Shown: positions 1 through 8,985, counted from the stretch's first letter. The stretch: DNA of 64,000 nt from JANWVO01 sp037446555 (GCA_037446555.1 JBBIIK010000005.1:121581-185580); one strand, 5' to 3'. Notes: a model not told the origin generated them from the letters alone. A program made the numbers and translations.

Positions 1-183
1 CGTTATGGCAGGCAAGACATCGTGCGCCAGTTGGATCTCTGCATCCGGCGCTCGAAGCGGGCGGCACTGCTGGATCGCTTCACCCAGAGTCCCTTCCTGT
101 GGCGGCTGCCGTTTTATTACAGGAAACTGGCCTTTCGCGGGCTGTCCAAATTGCAATGGGTTGCACAGGCGCCTGGCGCCTGA
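1..183 (+). CDS. C-terminal fragment of an unknown protein
   Basis: This frame is open from the first base of the window and stops with TGA at 181-183, leaving the last 60 residues of a protein whose start lies outside. The fragment is basic and aromatic, with an RRSKRAALLDRF stretch followed by a tract rich in Phe, Trp, Tyr and Leu. Its amino-acid mix looks like coding sequence, unlike the DNA just after it. There is too little to assign a family. Confidence is for its being a real coding tail, not for any function. Confidence 0.5.
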   Translation, partial: RYGRQDIVRQLDLCIRRSKRAALLDRFTQSPFLWRLPFYYRKLAFRGLSKLQWVAQAPGA

Positions 184-1228
184 GAAGCGGGAGACTCCAG
201 CTGGCGAGAATCCCAACAGCGAATGGACGGATCCATCCCGGCGCAGCCGCCAACTGGAGGAACGGGCCTCACCGCCCCGGATTCCAGCGGCTGGCGGTGG
301 ATGTCGAACATGCTGACGTCCTGCGCGAGGACGTGCGGTTCGCTTTGCCTTCAGACATACCCGCGTCGGAGAGCGGCAATCCTCGGGTGGCGTTGATGCT
401 GCCGGCGGCTGCGGCAAGCCGCGAAGGCATCCGGGTGGACTCGCCCGCTGACCGCTGTCCGATTCAGAACGCCGAGATGCTGTTGCCCTTTCGGGCCGGC
501 TGGCATCCGCGCCAGGCCAGACGCGTTCCCATCTTCGCGAACGCCCAGCCGCCCGGCATCCCGCAGCGAGAGCTTCTTGCCTGCTTCAGCGCAGGCGCCG
601 GCAGCTTCCTCACGGTCCCGCGGCATCCCGAATCGCGGTCGCCCCTGACATCCGGGCGTGGAAACGAGCCGCGCATGAACGTCTCACCGCGAGGCTGAAA
701 GAGGCGGCGCCCGTGTTGGGGCGGGGCTCGTCCACATGACGACGAACATTCGGGGAACACGTTGGGGCCAGATCCCGTGGGAGACATTCGCCGGCGGAGC
801 AGCCATCATTGCGGCGCACCTGCTGGTGGAAGGGTATTGCGGAACCGGACTGATGCCTGCCTCTTGCCAGATTCAGGTTCTTCACCCATAGGGGCTGCCC
901 TGCTTCGACTGAATGCATTCGTTCGGAGAACTCGCCCACCTTCACCGGATCGAACGGCCGCAATCCGACAGCGCAGCATCGCCGCAACCGCGGCTCCAGT
1001 TCCGTCGGGATTTTGGCGGGCACGAAGCGCATGGCGAAATGCCACTGCTCCGCCTCGCCGCCTGAGACGGACTCGGGGAAAACCGCGGAGCTGCTGCCGG
1101 CCGGCGGGGCGCGGCGGTCAGGGAGCTGTCCCGCCGCGCCGCCTGCCGCGCCAGCTTCTCCTCCGGATTCCTCCGCTGATCCCATCCTGCGCCGCGCAGT
1201 GGCTCACAGCGCGGGCCTGCCGCAGAAT
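184..1228. other. About 1 kb without a convincing gene; possible decayed DNA
   Basis: Several open frames cross this stretch on both strands, but they overlap one another, are rich in Arg, Pro, Ala and Gly, and lack ribosome binding sites or recognisable motifs, as expected of chance frames in GC-rich DNA. A minus-strand stretch at about 850-1060 has a more protein-like composition and could be the remains of a dead gene. I see no RNA gene, repeat or mobile element here. Confidence 0.4.
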
Positions 1229-2251
1229 TCAGCCTATGGAGAGGCGGGCCTCGCCGGCAGCGGGCTTGCGCTGGTCGGCGAGAAGACGGGCGAGCCCTTC
1301 TTTCAGCTGTTCGGCGACCACGGTGCGCAGGGACTCGGGCGATTCGACCACGACGTCCGGGACGAAGCGAAAAATGTCTTGGACGAGTTCGCGAGGATCG
1401 GAGTAGGGCACCTCCAGACGCACCTCGCTCCCAGGCAAGGGCGTGAGGCGCTGCCGGGGGTGCCACTCCTCGCGCTCGATCCAGCGGGAAGCAGGCAGGC
1501 GGAAGCGCAGCACGGCGGTCTTGTCCGGCGGACCGGCGAAGATCCCATAGCCCGCGCCCAGGCGGGCGTCCAAAACCTCCTGGGAGTATTCCTCCGCCTT
1601 CTCGGCAAGCAGCGTGGCACCGCGGATGGCATCGAGGGAAAAGCTGCGGAAGTCCTCGCGAAGGTGGCACCAGGCGTCCAGATACCAGTTGGAGCTGTAC
1701 GAGATGAGCCGTTGCGGGCTGACGGTTCGCGAGAGAATCTCGCCGCGGGAACGGCTGAAATAGGTCAGCCCGAGCCGCTTTCTTTGCACGACGGCGGAGC
1801 TGACGACGCGGAAAATGGGCTCTTCCACGGGCCGGTGGCGGGAGCGGATGAGCCGGAAACGCTGGTTCAGATCGCGCGGCTTCAGCTTGCCCGCGTTGAG
1901 CAGGCTTTCGAATTTCCGGACCGCCGGCTCGAGCGCCGAGGACAGAAAGCGCGAATCGATCTGCTCGATCAGGTCGCGCAGAAAGAGCAGGGCGTACAAT
2001 TCATCGAAGTTGAGCCAGAATCCTGGCAGCTGGAAGGGACCGGGGACGCCGCATTTCTCAGGATCGTAACGGTAGCCGCGTTGCTCGCGGTCATAGACGA
2101 GCGGCGCGCACAGCCTGCTGCGGAGATACTCGAGATCGCGCTTCAAGGTGGCTTTGCTGACTTCAAGGGTTTCCATGAATTTGCTCAGCGGCACAGCGCG
2201 TTTGCCGCTCAGCAGGCGGTTGATCGTGTAAATTCGCTCGAACTGGCTCAT
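1229..2251 (-). CDS. WYL-domain transcriptional regulator (YafY-like)
   Basis: A 340-residue DNA-binding regulator. Residues 1-60 form a DeoR-type winged helix-turn-helix, seen in the run VSKATLKRDLEYLRSRL. A WYL ligand-sensing domain occupies about 145-225, with the typical pattern of a tyrosine/phenylalanine pair, a stretch around RLISYSSNWYLDAWC, and a following Arg-Ser-Phe. A C-terminal WCX-like extension follows at about 250-330. Proteins of this family sense nucleic-acid or nucleotide ligands and control DNA-damage or defence genes, but no defence operon is adjacent, so its target is unknown. The ATG at 2251 gives the usual family N-terminus. The neighbour upstream is the selenocysteine tRNA gene on the same strand. 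Confidence 0.88.
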   Translation of the reverse strand: MSQFERIYTINRLLSGKRAVPLSKFMETLEVSKATLKRDLEYLRSRLCAPLVYDREQRGYRYDPEKCGVPGPFQLPGFWLNFDELYALLFLRDLIEQIDSRFLSSALEPAVRKFESLLNAGKLKPRDLNQRFRLIRSRHRPVEEPIFRVVSSAVVQRKRLGLTYFSRSRGEILSRTVSPQRLISYSSNWYLDAWCHLREDFRSFSLDAIRGATLLAEKAEEYSQEVLDARLGAGYGIFAGPPDKTAVLRFRLPASRWIEREEWHPRQRLTPLPGSEVRLEVPYSDPRELVQDIFRFVPDVVVESPESLRTVVAEQLKEGLARLLADQRKPAAGEARLSIG

Positions 2252-2365
2252 GCAGCACCCCGGTGCAAATCGCTTGGAACCGTGGCCATTTTATCGAAAC
2301 CGGAGCTTTGGGAAAAGACTGGATTCTGTATGAAATTTCACGGCTATTCAGGAGGGGCAGGACGT

Positions 2366-2461
2366 TGGCGGAAGCTCGTGGGAGTCGAACCCACCAGCGA
2401 TGCGCAGGCACCGCCCACTGGTTTTGAAGACCAGGCCAGGCACCGGCCCAGTGGAGCTTCC
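2366..2461 (-). tRNA. selC: tRNA-Sec (anticodon TCA), CCA encoded
   Basis: Read on the minus strand, this 96-base element starts GGAAGCTC and ends GAGCTTCC, giving the 8-bp acceptor stem typical of bacterial selenocysteine tRNA, followed by discriminator G and an encoded CCA at 2368-2366. The anticodon stem CTGGT/ACCAG holds the loop CTTCAAA with anticodon TCA, which reads UGA. The D stem can form GGGCC/GGCCT and the long variable arm pairs GCGGTG with CATCGC. The T arm is GTGGG/CCCAC. Length and shape match selC. It implies that this organism makes selenoproteins and has SelA, SelB and SelD elsewhere; none is in the window. Confidence 0.95.
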
Positions 2462-2479
2462 AAGGCGATTGTAGCGCCG

Positions 2480-4126
2480 TCAGGCTGCCGGGCGCGCCGC
2501 GGAGCGCAACAGAGAGAACGCCACGCCGGAAAAGACCACCACCAGACAGCCGATGGCGTTCAGCCACAGGAACGCCAGCCCGGTGAAATGCCAGACGGCA
2601 AAAACAGCGGCTTCTCCAAGCAGCATGGAAACGAAGGCAGCGCCTCCCCGCACGCGCGGGAAAAAGAAGGCAAGCACGAAGACGCCGAGGAGAGTTCCGT
2701 AAAAGAGCGACCCCAGCCGGTTCACCGCTTCGACCAGCGAGCCCAGATTCTGCGCGTAAAGCGCGGTGATGATGGCATAGGCGCCCCAGAAGACGGTCAG
2801 CCAGCGCGAGGCGGCCAGGTAATGGCGGTCGGGCGCCTCGCGGCGGAAGAAGCGGCGGTAGATGTCCACCATGCTGACGGTGGCCAGGGAGTTGATTTCG
2901 GCGGAAATGGTCGACATGGCGGCAGCAAAGATGGCAGCCATGATGAGGCCGACAATGCCCGCAGGGATGTGATGGACGACGAACCAGAGGAAGACGTAGT
3001 TGGTGTCATTGACGCGCGCTTGCCCGGTGGCTTCCCCAGCGAGGGAGAGGGCGCGAATGCGCACGCGGTCCACCTCCTGCTGGGCGTCGCGGAAGGCTTC
3101 CAGGTTCATTTGCAGGGCCGCCCGGCGGCGCAAGGCGAACGCCGCGTCGTATTCGGCCCGCAGCTGCGGGTACTCGGGCCGGCTTTCCAGAGCGCGCATG
3201 GCTTGAGGCTGGAAGACGAGCGGCGGCTGCGAGTAGATGTAAAAGACGAACACCAGCGCCCCGGTGAGCAGGATGAAGAACTGCATCGGGATCTTGGCGA
3301 CGCCATTGAACAGCAGCCCGAGGCGGGACTGCGCGGCGCTGCGCCCGGTGAGGTAGCGCTGCACCTGGCTCTGGTCGCAGCCGAAGTAGGCGAGCGCGAG
3401 GAACATGCCGCCGATGAGTCCGCTCCAGAGGTTGTACTGGTCGTTGGGATCGAAGCGCCAGACGACGGCGTTCAGCTTGCCTGCGGCACCGGCGATGGCG
3501 AGCGCGTCGGTGAACCCCACGCCCGCGGGCAGCAGCCAGAGCACGGTGAGCAGCGCGGCGACGATGCCTGCGGTCATGACGAGCATCTGGACGAACTCGG
3601 TCCAGGTGACGGCGGCAATGCCGCCGGAAACCGTGTAGGCCACGGCGATAACGCCCATGGCAAGCGTAGTCCAATGGGTGGGCCAGCCGAGCAGGACAGT
3701 GAGGACCACCGCCGGGGCGGAAAGGGCGACGCCCACGGCGAGCCCGCGGGAAAGAAGGAAAATGACGCCGGCCAGGGCGCGCGTGCGGGCGTCGAAGCGC
3801 TTCTCGAGATACTCGTAGGCGGTGAAAACGCCCGAGGCGTGGAAGCGCGGGACGGCGAAGGCGGAGATCAGGATCATCGCCAGAGGCAGGCCGAAGTACA
3901 TCTGCACGAAGCGCATGCCGTCGGCGTAGCTCTGCCCGGTGGTGGAGATGAAGGTGATCGCGCTCGCCTGCGTGGCCATGATGGAGAGCGCCATGGCGTA
4001 CCACGGCATGGTCTTGCCGGCGAGCAGATACTGCGACGTGGTGCGGCTGCCGCGGCTGCGCCAGATGCCGTAGGCGGCGGCGCAACTCAGGGAGGCGGCC
4101 AGGACGGCCCAGTCGAGCGGCCTCAC
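2480..4126 (-). CDS. Sodium:solute symporter (SSS family)
   Basis: An integral membrane carrier of about 548 residues that should couple sodium entry to uptake of an organic solute. It shows a dozen or more hydrophobic segments and family features such as the early motif with SQYLLAGKTMPWYAMALSIMA, the ISTTGQ segment after TM2, and the SGGIAAVTWTEFVQ segment. I place the start at GTG 4126 because it overlaps the stop of the upstream small gene (GTGA); a longer frame to 4210 would add a polar, Pro-rich extension. Third gene of a coupled operon after an LmbE-like deacetylase and a 41-residue membrane protein, so the substrate is plausibly a sugar or amino sugar; that is inference. Confidence 0.88.
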   Translation of the reverse strand: MRPLDWAVLAASLSCAAAYGIWRSRGSRTTSQYLLAGKTMPWYAMALSIMATQASAITFISTTGQSYADGMRFVQMYFGLPLAMILISAFAVPRFHASGVFTAYEYLEKRFDARTRALAGVIFLLSRGLAVGVALSAPAVVLTVLLGWPTHWTTLAMGVIAVAYTVSGGIAAVTWTEFVQMLVMTAGIVAALLTVLWLLPAGVGFTDALAIAGAAGKLNAVVWRFDPNDQYNLWSGLIGGMFLALAYFGCDQSQVQRYLTGRSAAQSRLGLLFNGVAKIPMQFFILLTGALVFVFYIYSQPPLVFQPQAMRALESRPEYPQLRAEYDAAFALRRRAALQMNLEAFRDAQQEVDRVRIRALSLAGEATGQARVNDTNYVFLWFVVHHIPAGIVGLIMAAIFAAAMSTISAEINSLATVSMVDIYRRFFRREAPDRHYLAASRWLTVFWGAYAIITALYAQNLGSLVEAVNRLGSLFYGTLLGVFVLAFFFPRVRGGAAFVSMLLGEAAVFAVWHFTGLAFLWLNAIGCLVVVFSGVAFSLLRSAARPAA

Positions 4127-4248
4127 CGGTTCCAGCTCCTCGTGAACCAGGACAGCATCGCGATGAGAAGGAGCAGGTAGACCGCGAGGCCCGCATGGAT
4201 GCGGCGCCACGAGCCCCAGAAGGGCGGCCTGTCGTCGAGCGGATTCAT
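4123..4248 (-). CDS. 41-residue single-pass membrane protein
   Basis: A very small gene between the deacetylase and symporter. Its ATG at 4248 overlaps the TGA of the upstream gene (ATGA) and its own TGA overlaps the symporter GTG (GTGA), so translation of all three is probably coupled. The protein has a polar N-terminus (MNPLDDRPPFWGSWRRIHAG) and one strongly hydrophobic helix at about residues 20-34, ending with a short positive tail. Small partner subunits next to SSS symporters are known in other families (for example the small YhdT-type protein beside PanF), so it could be a helper subunit, but there is no sequence proof. Confidence 0.75.
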   Translation of the reverse strand: MNPLDDRPPFWGSWRRIHAGLAVYLLLLIAMLSWFTRSWNR

Positions 4249-6752
4249 CGTCCGGCGCTCACGAGATTGGCGAAGATGCGCCATGCGCCGGTTACGCCTG
4301 CGGGCAGCTGACGCCACCACGCATAGGACGTGTAGATGTAGGCGCCCTGGCCTAGGCGGGCGAACAGGAGGCCGCCGCGCTGCGGGGGCTCGCCCGGATC
4401 GGCGGTTTCGAGCAGCGCCTCGTAGCGGCTGTCCCATTCCGCGGGGAAGTAGAGCGCACGCTCCTGGATCCAGCCTTCAAAGTCCGCCGTGGTGATGCGG
4501 TTGGGCCTTTGCAGCAGCGGGTGATCCGGAACAAGGATGCGCACTGGCGCCTCTTCCACGGTCGTGCGGCTGCGCCCGATGCGGATGGGGAAGGGCCCCG
4601 CGTTGCGAAGGATGGAATCGGAGCCCTCTGGGCCGAAGCCTTCCAGAGTGTTGTACTGCACGATCAGCGTGCCGCCGCGTTCGACGTAGTCGCGCAGCCG
4701 TGCATGAGCGGCGCGCAGATCGGGGCGGACGTTGAAGGCGCGGATGCCGGCGACGATGGCGTCGTAAGCGGAGAGATCGCCGGTGGCGAGGCGGCGCTCG
4801 TCGAGCAGCTCTACTTCGCAGCCGAGTTCGCGGAGGGCATCCGGCACCAGATCCCCGGCGCCCATGACGTAGCCGACGCGGCGCGCGGAGACGCGGATGT
4901 CTTCGCGCATGAGGAGCGTTTCGGCAGGACGCAACACGGCCTGCGGCGGGATGTGCTCGTACTCGATCGAAACGACGCCATCGCGCCACTCGCGCCCGTC
5001 CGTGCGGGCGGAGGCGCGCAGCACGCCACGGGCGGCGCCTGGCGGCGGAGTGACGCGAAAGGAAACTGTGGCGGACTGACCCGCCTCGGCGAGCTGGAAC
5101 AGCTGTTCGGCCGGTTCCACGCGCCAACCCTGCGGAACTTCCAGCCGCGAGGCGCCCGATACGGGTCCGGCAAGAGCTCGAATCTCCAGCGAAACAGGGC
5201 GCGGCGCGGGCGAGGCGAACAGAAGCGGCGTGGGCGCGAGATGCAGGGAGACAGGCGGCGCGATGCGGAAGGGGCGCGTGAGTTCGCCGCGCACACGGTC
5301 CACCCAGCGATACTCGACCGGGCGGCGGAGCAGGATCTCGCCTCCTGAGATTTCAATGCGGAACAGCGCCGTGAGCACGGGCGGGGCTTCAGCGGGGCCG
5401 ATCTCGGCGAGGTTCTGGATATCGTAAAGATTGCCCTTCTGCGGGTGGCGGAGCTGAAGCGGCTGAGTGAGGGGCTGGTTCGCCGGGATGGGCAAGGCGG
5501 CGCGGGCAGTGTGCGGGCGGTTGTATTCGAGCGGGGCGCCTTCAAAAGCAGGGGCGCCACCGATCCCTTCCAGCGTGACGCCCGCCAGTCGCGCGGGGAG
5601 AGAAGAGCGGTTCAGCGCGGTCATTACAAGCTCGACGCTGCCGCCGGGCGCAGCGGATGGACGCGAGGCGCTGATGTCAAGCCAGAGCCCGCTAGCCGCG
5701 GCGATGGTTTCGTCGATCTCCTCGAGCTTGCGGCGCGCGTCCGGGTGGGAAAGCTGGGCGGCTGTGCGGCGCGCCTCGATCAGGTGCGGGATGACGCGCT
5801 CCGGAGCGGCGGAATCGAAGGCGGCGAGCGCGGCGTCGAGATGCGCGGCAACGGCGGCTCCGCCGGGGATGCGGCTCCAGGAAGTGTCGATGCCTTCCAG
5901 GAAGTCCGATGTGGCGGGGTCGCCGTCGTAGAGGACGAGGTAGTTGGGCGACGAGCCGCGGCGCTCGGGCGAGCCCATGCCCTGGCTGCGGTGCTGGCTG
6001 CGGCTGAGCCCGGCGAGCTCTCCGTAGCTGAGGCCGAGGAGAGGGTTGTAATCGCCGGTGTCGATGCGCAGCCGCTGCGGCATCTTTTCGGCTTCGGCCT
6101 CCTGCTGGCGCGTGAACGAAAACGTGTTCCAGAACAGTCGGCGGGGCTGCCAGGGCTGCACGTGGCGGAGCTGACCGGGAAACGCCTTGGGATCGCCGGC
6201 CAGGCGGAAGGCTTCGCGGCCAAGGATCGCGGAAGACTGATGGTGCCCGTGGCCGTCGCGCGGCGTGCCGGAAAAGCGCAGAATGATCACGTCGGGCCGG
6301 AAGTTGCGGATCACCCAGACGACATCGCCCAGCACCTGCTCTCTGCCCCATTTGGCCAGCGTTTCGTCGGCTGTCTTGGAGAAGCCGAAGTCAATGGCGC
6401 GGGTGAAAAACTGCTCGGCGCCGTCGACCCGGCGCGCCGCCAGCAGCTCCTGCGTGCGGATGACACCGAGCAGTTCGCTCTGCTCGTTGCCAATTAGATT
6501 CTGGCCACCTTCGCCGCGGGTGAGCGAGAGATAACCCGTGCGCAGCTTGCGCCCCTGGGCGCACCAAGCCAGCAGAGCTGTGTTTTCGTCATCCGGGTGG
6601 GCGGCGATCATCAGGACGCTGCCGACGACGCGCAGCCTTTCGATCTGCTGGCGGATGGCGGCTGCGCCTGATGGCGCCCGCCACGCGGCGGCGTCCGGCG
6701 CTGGAAGAACGAGCGCAAGAATCGCGAGGGTGAGGAGAAGCCGCTTCCGCAT
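4245..6752 (-). CDS. Secreted LmbE/PIG-L family deacetylase, large form
   Basis: An 835-residue exported protein. A signal peptide (residues 1-23, ending ...PDAAA) precedes an LmbE/PIG-L zinc deacetylase domain at about 40-290: the zinc motif AHPDDE is at 51-56 and the second metal motif GHGHHQ at 167-172. Enzymes of this fold remove N-acetyl groups from N-acetylglucosamine-type sugars. The long C-terminal part contains beta-rich NEW3-like segments (about 370-600) and a ThuA/glutamine-amidotransferase-like end (about 620-830). A -10-like TACAAT at 6775-6770 and a GAGGAA ribosome site lie just upstream. It heads the operon with the 41-residue protein and symporter, suggesting extracellular deacetylation followed by uptake. 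Confidence 0.85.
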   Translation of the reverse strand: MRKRLLLTLAILALVLPAPDAAAWRAPSGAAAIRQQIERLRVVGSVLMIAAHPDDENTALLAWCAQGRKLRTGYLSLTRGEGGQNLIGNEQSELLGVIRTQELLAARRVDGAEQFFTRAIDFGFSKTADETLAKWGREQVLGDVVWVIRNFRPDVIILRFSGTPRDGHGHHQSSAILGREAFRLAGDPKAFPGQLRHVQPWQPRRLFWNTFSFTRQQEAEAEKMPQRLRIDTGDYNPLLGLSYGELAGLSRSQHRSQGMGSPERRGSSPNYLVLYDGDPATSDFLEGIDTSWSRIPGGAAVAAHLDAALAAFDSAAPERVIPHLIEARRTAAQLSHPDARRKLEEIDETIAAASGLWLDISASRPSAAPGGSVELVMTALNRSSLPARLAGVTLEGIGGAPAFEGAPLEYNRPHTARAALPIPANQPLTQPLQLRHPQKGNLYDIQNLAEIGPAEAPPVLTALFRIEISGGEILLRRPVEYRWVDRVRGELTRPFRIAPPVSLHLAPTPLLFASPAPRPVSLEIRALAGPVSGASRLEVPQGWRVEPAEQLFQLAEAGQSATVSFRVTPPPGAARGVLRASARTDGREWRDGVVSIEYEHIPPQAVLRPAETLLMREDIRVSARRVGYVMGAGDLVPDALRELGCEVELLDERRLATGDLSAYDAIVAGIRAFNVRPDLRAAHARLRDYVERGGTLIVQYNTLEGFGPEGSDSILRNAGPFPIRIGRSRTTVEEAPVRILVPDHPLLQRPNRITTADFEGWIQERALYFPAEWDSRYEALLETADPGEPPQRGGLLFARLGQGAYIYTSYAWWRQLPAGVTGAWRIFANLVSAGR

Positions 6753-6856
6753 GTGAGCCCGGTTCCTCTATTGTACGGGCGCGGAGACGGCTGGCAGGGA
6801 TGCGTCCGCGCGGCAGCGCCCTGGCAGGCGCTGCCGCGGGGACAGCCGGTGGCGGA

Positions 6857-7333
6857 CTACTCTTCTTCTTTGATCTGCTGGGCGAGGTAGTTCTCGTAGC
6901 CCATCTCCTGGATCATGTGGAGCTGGGCTTCGAGGAAGTCGATGTGGTGTTCTTCGTCCTTCAGGATGGACTCGAACAGATCGCGGGAGCCGTTGTCGCC
7001 CGCTTCGACGGCGGCGTTGATCGCCTTGTTGAGCCGGGGCACAGCCTGATACTCCAGTTCGAGATCGTTCTGGAACATCTGCTTGACGTTTTGCCCGACG
7101 CGCAGATCGAACAGCCGCGCCATGTTGGGCGCGCCGTCGAGATAGAGCATGCGGTGCAGGAGCGCCTCGGCATGGCGCATCTCCTCGATGGACTCTTTCT
7201 TCGTAATCTTAGCCAGCCGCTCGTAGCCCCAGTTTTCGAGCATCTCGGCGTGGAGGAAGTACTGGTTGATCGCCGTAAGCTCGGCGGTGAGCACCTCCTG
7301 CAAATATTCAAGAACCTTCGGATCGCCTTTCAT
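6857..7333 (-). CDS. bfr: Bacterioferritin
   Basis: A 158-residue iron-storage ferritin that forms a 24-subunit shell and oxidises Fe(II). The residues expected for the dinuclear ferroxidase centre are in place: Glu18, Glu51, His54, and the later Glu and ExxH (DEEHHIDFLE). Met52 matches the haem-binding methionine of Escherichia coli Bfr, so haem is probably bound between subunits. I use ATG 7333 rather than the upstream in-frame start because it has a GGAGGG ribosome site 4-10 bases away and gives the family N-terminus MKGDPKVLEYLQ. It is transcribed away from gcvT, with a shared intergenic region. Confidence 0.95.
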   Translation of the reverse strand: MKGDPKVLEYLQEVLTAELTAINQYFLHAEMLENWGYERLAKITKKESIEEMRHAEALLHRMLYLDGAPNMARLFDLRVGQNVKQMFQNDLELEYQAVPRLNKAINAAVEAGDNGSRDLFESILKDEEHHIDFLEAQLHMIQEMGYENYLAQQIKEEE

Positions 7334-7379
7334 ACACCCTCCGGAGAACGGGTTTGCACTGCCGTGAACTGACACCCGC

Positions 7380-7409
7380 ATTGTAGCGGGAATCTCGTTC
7401 AGACAACAA
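7380..7409 (-). promoter_or_regulatory. Candidate promoter of bfr
   Basis: On the minus strand, TACAAT (7385-7380) is preceded at 18 bases by TTGTTG (7409-7404). It lies about 47 bases ahead of the bfr start, leaving room for a short leader with the GGAGGG ribosome site. No Fur box was recognised. Confidence 0.45.
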
Positions 7410-7519
7410 CATCTTTAAATACAACCACTTGCAGGAAACTCAGTTGCATCTGGAGCAGCACCGCCGACGTCCCTCCCGCCGGACCGGAAGGCGGGGCGTT
7501 ATGGTAGGCTAAGGTCGTC

Positions 7520-8608
7520 ATGCTGAAGCAGATCCCGCTCGCCGAAACGCACCGCGCCTTGGGGGCCAAGATGGTGGACTTCGGCGGTTGGGAGGTGCCT
7601 CTGCAATACACTGGCATTCTGGACGAGCACCGCGCGGTGAGGACCGCGGTGGGACTGTTCGACGTCAGCCATATGGGGGAGATTGAGATTCGCGGGCCTC
7701 AGGCGCTCGATCTGGTTCAGTTGGTGAGCACGAACAATGCGGCCACGCTCGCCGACGGGCAGATTCACTATGCCGGGCTGCTCTACGAGCACGGCGGTTT
7801 TGTGGACGACATCCTGGTGCACCGCGTCAGTGCGGATCATTACTTCCTGTGCGTGAACGCGTCCAACCAGGACAAGGACTACGAGCACATCGTGCGGCAG
7901 AACCGCTGGGACTGCGTGGTGGAGAACAACGGATCGAAGTATGCGCAGCTGGCCGTGCAAGGCCCTCTGGCGCTGCAGGTCTTGCAGAAATTGACCCCCG
8001 TGGATCTTTCAGCGATCCGCTATTACCGGTTCCGCGACGGCGAGGTGTGCGGGCGCGCGGCGAGGATCGCACGCACGGGCTACACCAGCGAAGACGGCTT
8101 CGAAGTCTACGTGGCGCCGGCCGACGCGGCGGAGGTGTGGAACGCGCTGCTGGAGGCGGGGCGCGGGGAGGGGATCAAGCCCTGCGGACTGGGGGCGCGG
8201 AACACGCTGCGGATGGAGGCGGGCATGGCCCTCTACGGGCACGAGATCGATGCTTCGATCACGCCGCTGGAGGCGGGGCTGGAGTGGATCGTCAAATGGG
8301 ACAAGGGCGATTTCTGCGGGCGGGAGAGGCTGAAGAAGCAGAAGGCGGAGGGGATTCGGAGGCGTCTCATCGGGTTCGAGATGCGCGGCCGGGGCATCGG
8401 CCGCGACGGCTATGAAGTGCGCGCCGGAGGACGGCCCGTGGGCTGGGTGACCAGCGGCGGACCGTCGCCGACGCTGAACAAAAACATCGGGATGTGTTAT
8501 CTGCCCGTGGAGCTGGCCGAGCCGGGCGTAGCGATCGAGGTGGTCGTCCGCGAGCAGCCCGTGGAGGCGGTGACCGTCCCTATTCCCTTTTATCGGCGGC
8601 CGAAATGA
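7520..8608 (+). CDS. gcvT: Glycine cleavage system T protein (aminomethyltransferase)
   Basis: A 362-residue cytosolic enzyme that moves the methylene group from the aminomethyl-lipoyl arm of H protein onto tetrahydrofolate and releases ammonia. Family marks include VDFGGWEVPLQYTG near the N-terminus, LFDVSHMGEIEI, the VDDILV segment with the catalytic Asp, NASN, and ARTGYTSEDGFEVY. Length is typical. The TGA overlaps the ATG of gcvH (ATGA). A -10-like TAGGCT at 7505-7510 is only nine bases before the ATG and no Shine-Dalgarno site is present, so the message may be leaderless. No glycine riboswitch was seen upstream. Confidence 0.96.
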   Translation: MLKQIPLAETHRALGAKMVDFGGWEVPLQYTGILDEHRAVRTAVGLFDVSHMGEIEIRGPQALDLVQLVSTNNAATLADGQIHYAGLLYEHGGFVDDILVHRVSADHYFLCVNASNQDKDYEHIVRQNRWDCVVENNGSKYAQLAVQGPLALQVLQKLTPVDLSAIRYYRFRDGEVCGRAARIARTGYTSEDGFEVYVAPADAAEVWNALLEAGRGEGIKPCGLGARNTLRMEAGMALYGHEIDASITPLEAGLEWIVKWDKGDFCGRERLKKQKAEGIRRRLIGFEMRGRGIGRDGYEVRAGGRPVGWVTSGGPSPTLNKNIGMCYLPVELAEPGVAIEVVVREQPVEAVTVPIPFYRRPK

Positions 8609-8985
8609 GCTATCCAGAGAACTTCCGTTATACGAAAGAGCACGAATGGATCCTGGTGGAAGGCGACACCGGGACGGTGGGCGTCACCGACCATGCGCAG
8701 AAGGAGCTGGGCGACATTGTGTATGTCGATTTGCCGAAGCCCGGCATGGCGGTGGAGGCGGGCAAGGCGCTCGGCTCTGTGGAGAGCGTGAAGGCAGTGA
8801 GCGACATCTATTCGCCGGTCTCCGGCGAGGTGGTGGCAGTGAACGAACTGCTCGCCACGGCGCCCGAGAAATTGAACGAGGACCCGCACGGCGCGGCATG
8901 GCTCGTGAAGATCCGCCTGTCGAACCCCTCCGAGGTGGAGGGGCTGATGAGCGCGGCAGACTATCAGGCGTACCTCGGGCAGTAG
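8605..8985 (+). CDS. gcvH: Glycine cleavage system H protein
   Basis: A 126-residue lipoyl carrier protein that shuttles the aminomethyl group between the P, T and L proteins. The lipoylated lysine is Lys63 in SVESVKAVSDIYSP, the standard context. The start at ATG 8605, overlapping the gcvT stop, gives the normal N-terminus MSYPENFRYTKEHEW; a longer upstream frame is chance. The stop TAG directly abuts the stop of the antisense methyltransferase pseudogene, which separates gcvH from gcvPA. Confidence 0.96.
   Translation: MSYPENFRYTKEHEWILVEGDTGTVGVTDHAQKELGDIVYVDLPKPGMAVEAGKALGSVESVKAVSDIYSPVSGEVVAVNELLATAPEKLNEDPHGAAWLVKIRLSNPSEVEGLMSAADYQAYLGQ

Noticed and set aside
1013..4180. A 1055-codon open frame on the plus strand
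   Set aside because: It runs antisense through the WYL regulator, the tRNA-Sec gene and the symporter, with unnatural composition; it is a by-product of GC-rich codon use.
7382..7519. Glycine riboswitch upstream of gcvT
   Set aside because: The 138-base gap shows none of the conserved glycine-aptamer segments and is probably occupied by divergent promoters.
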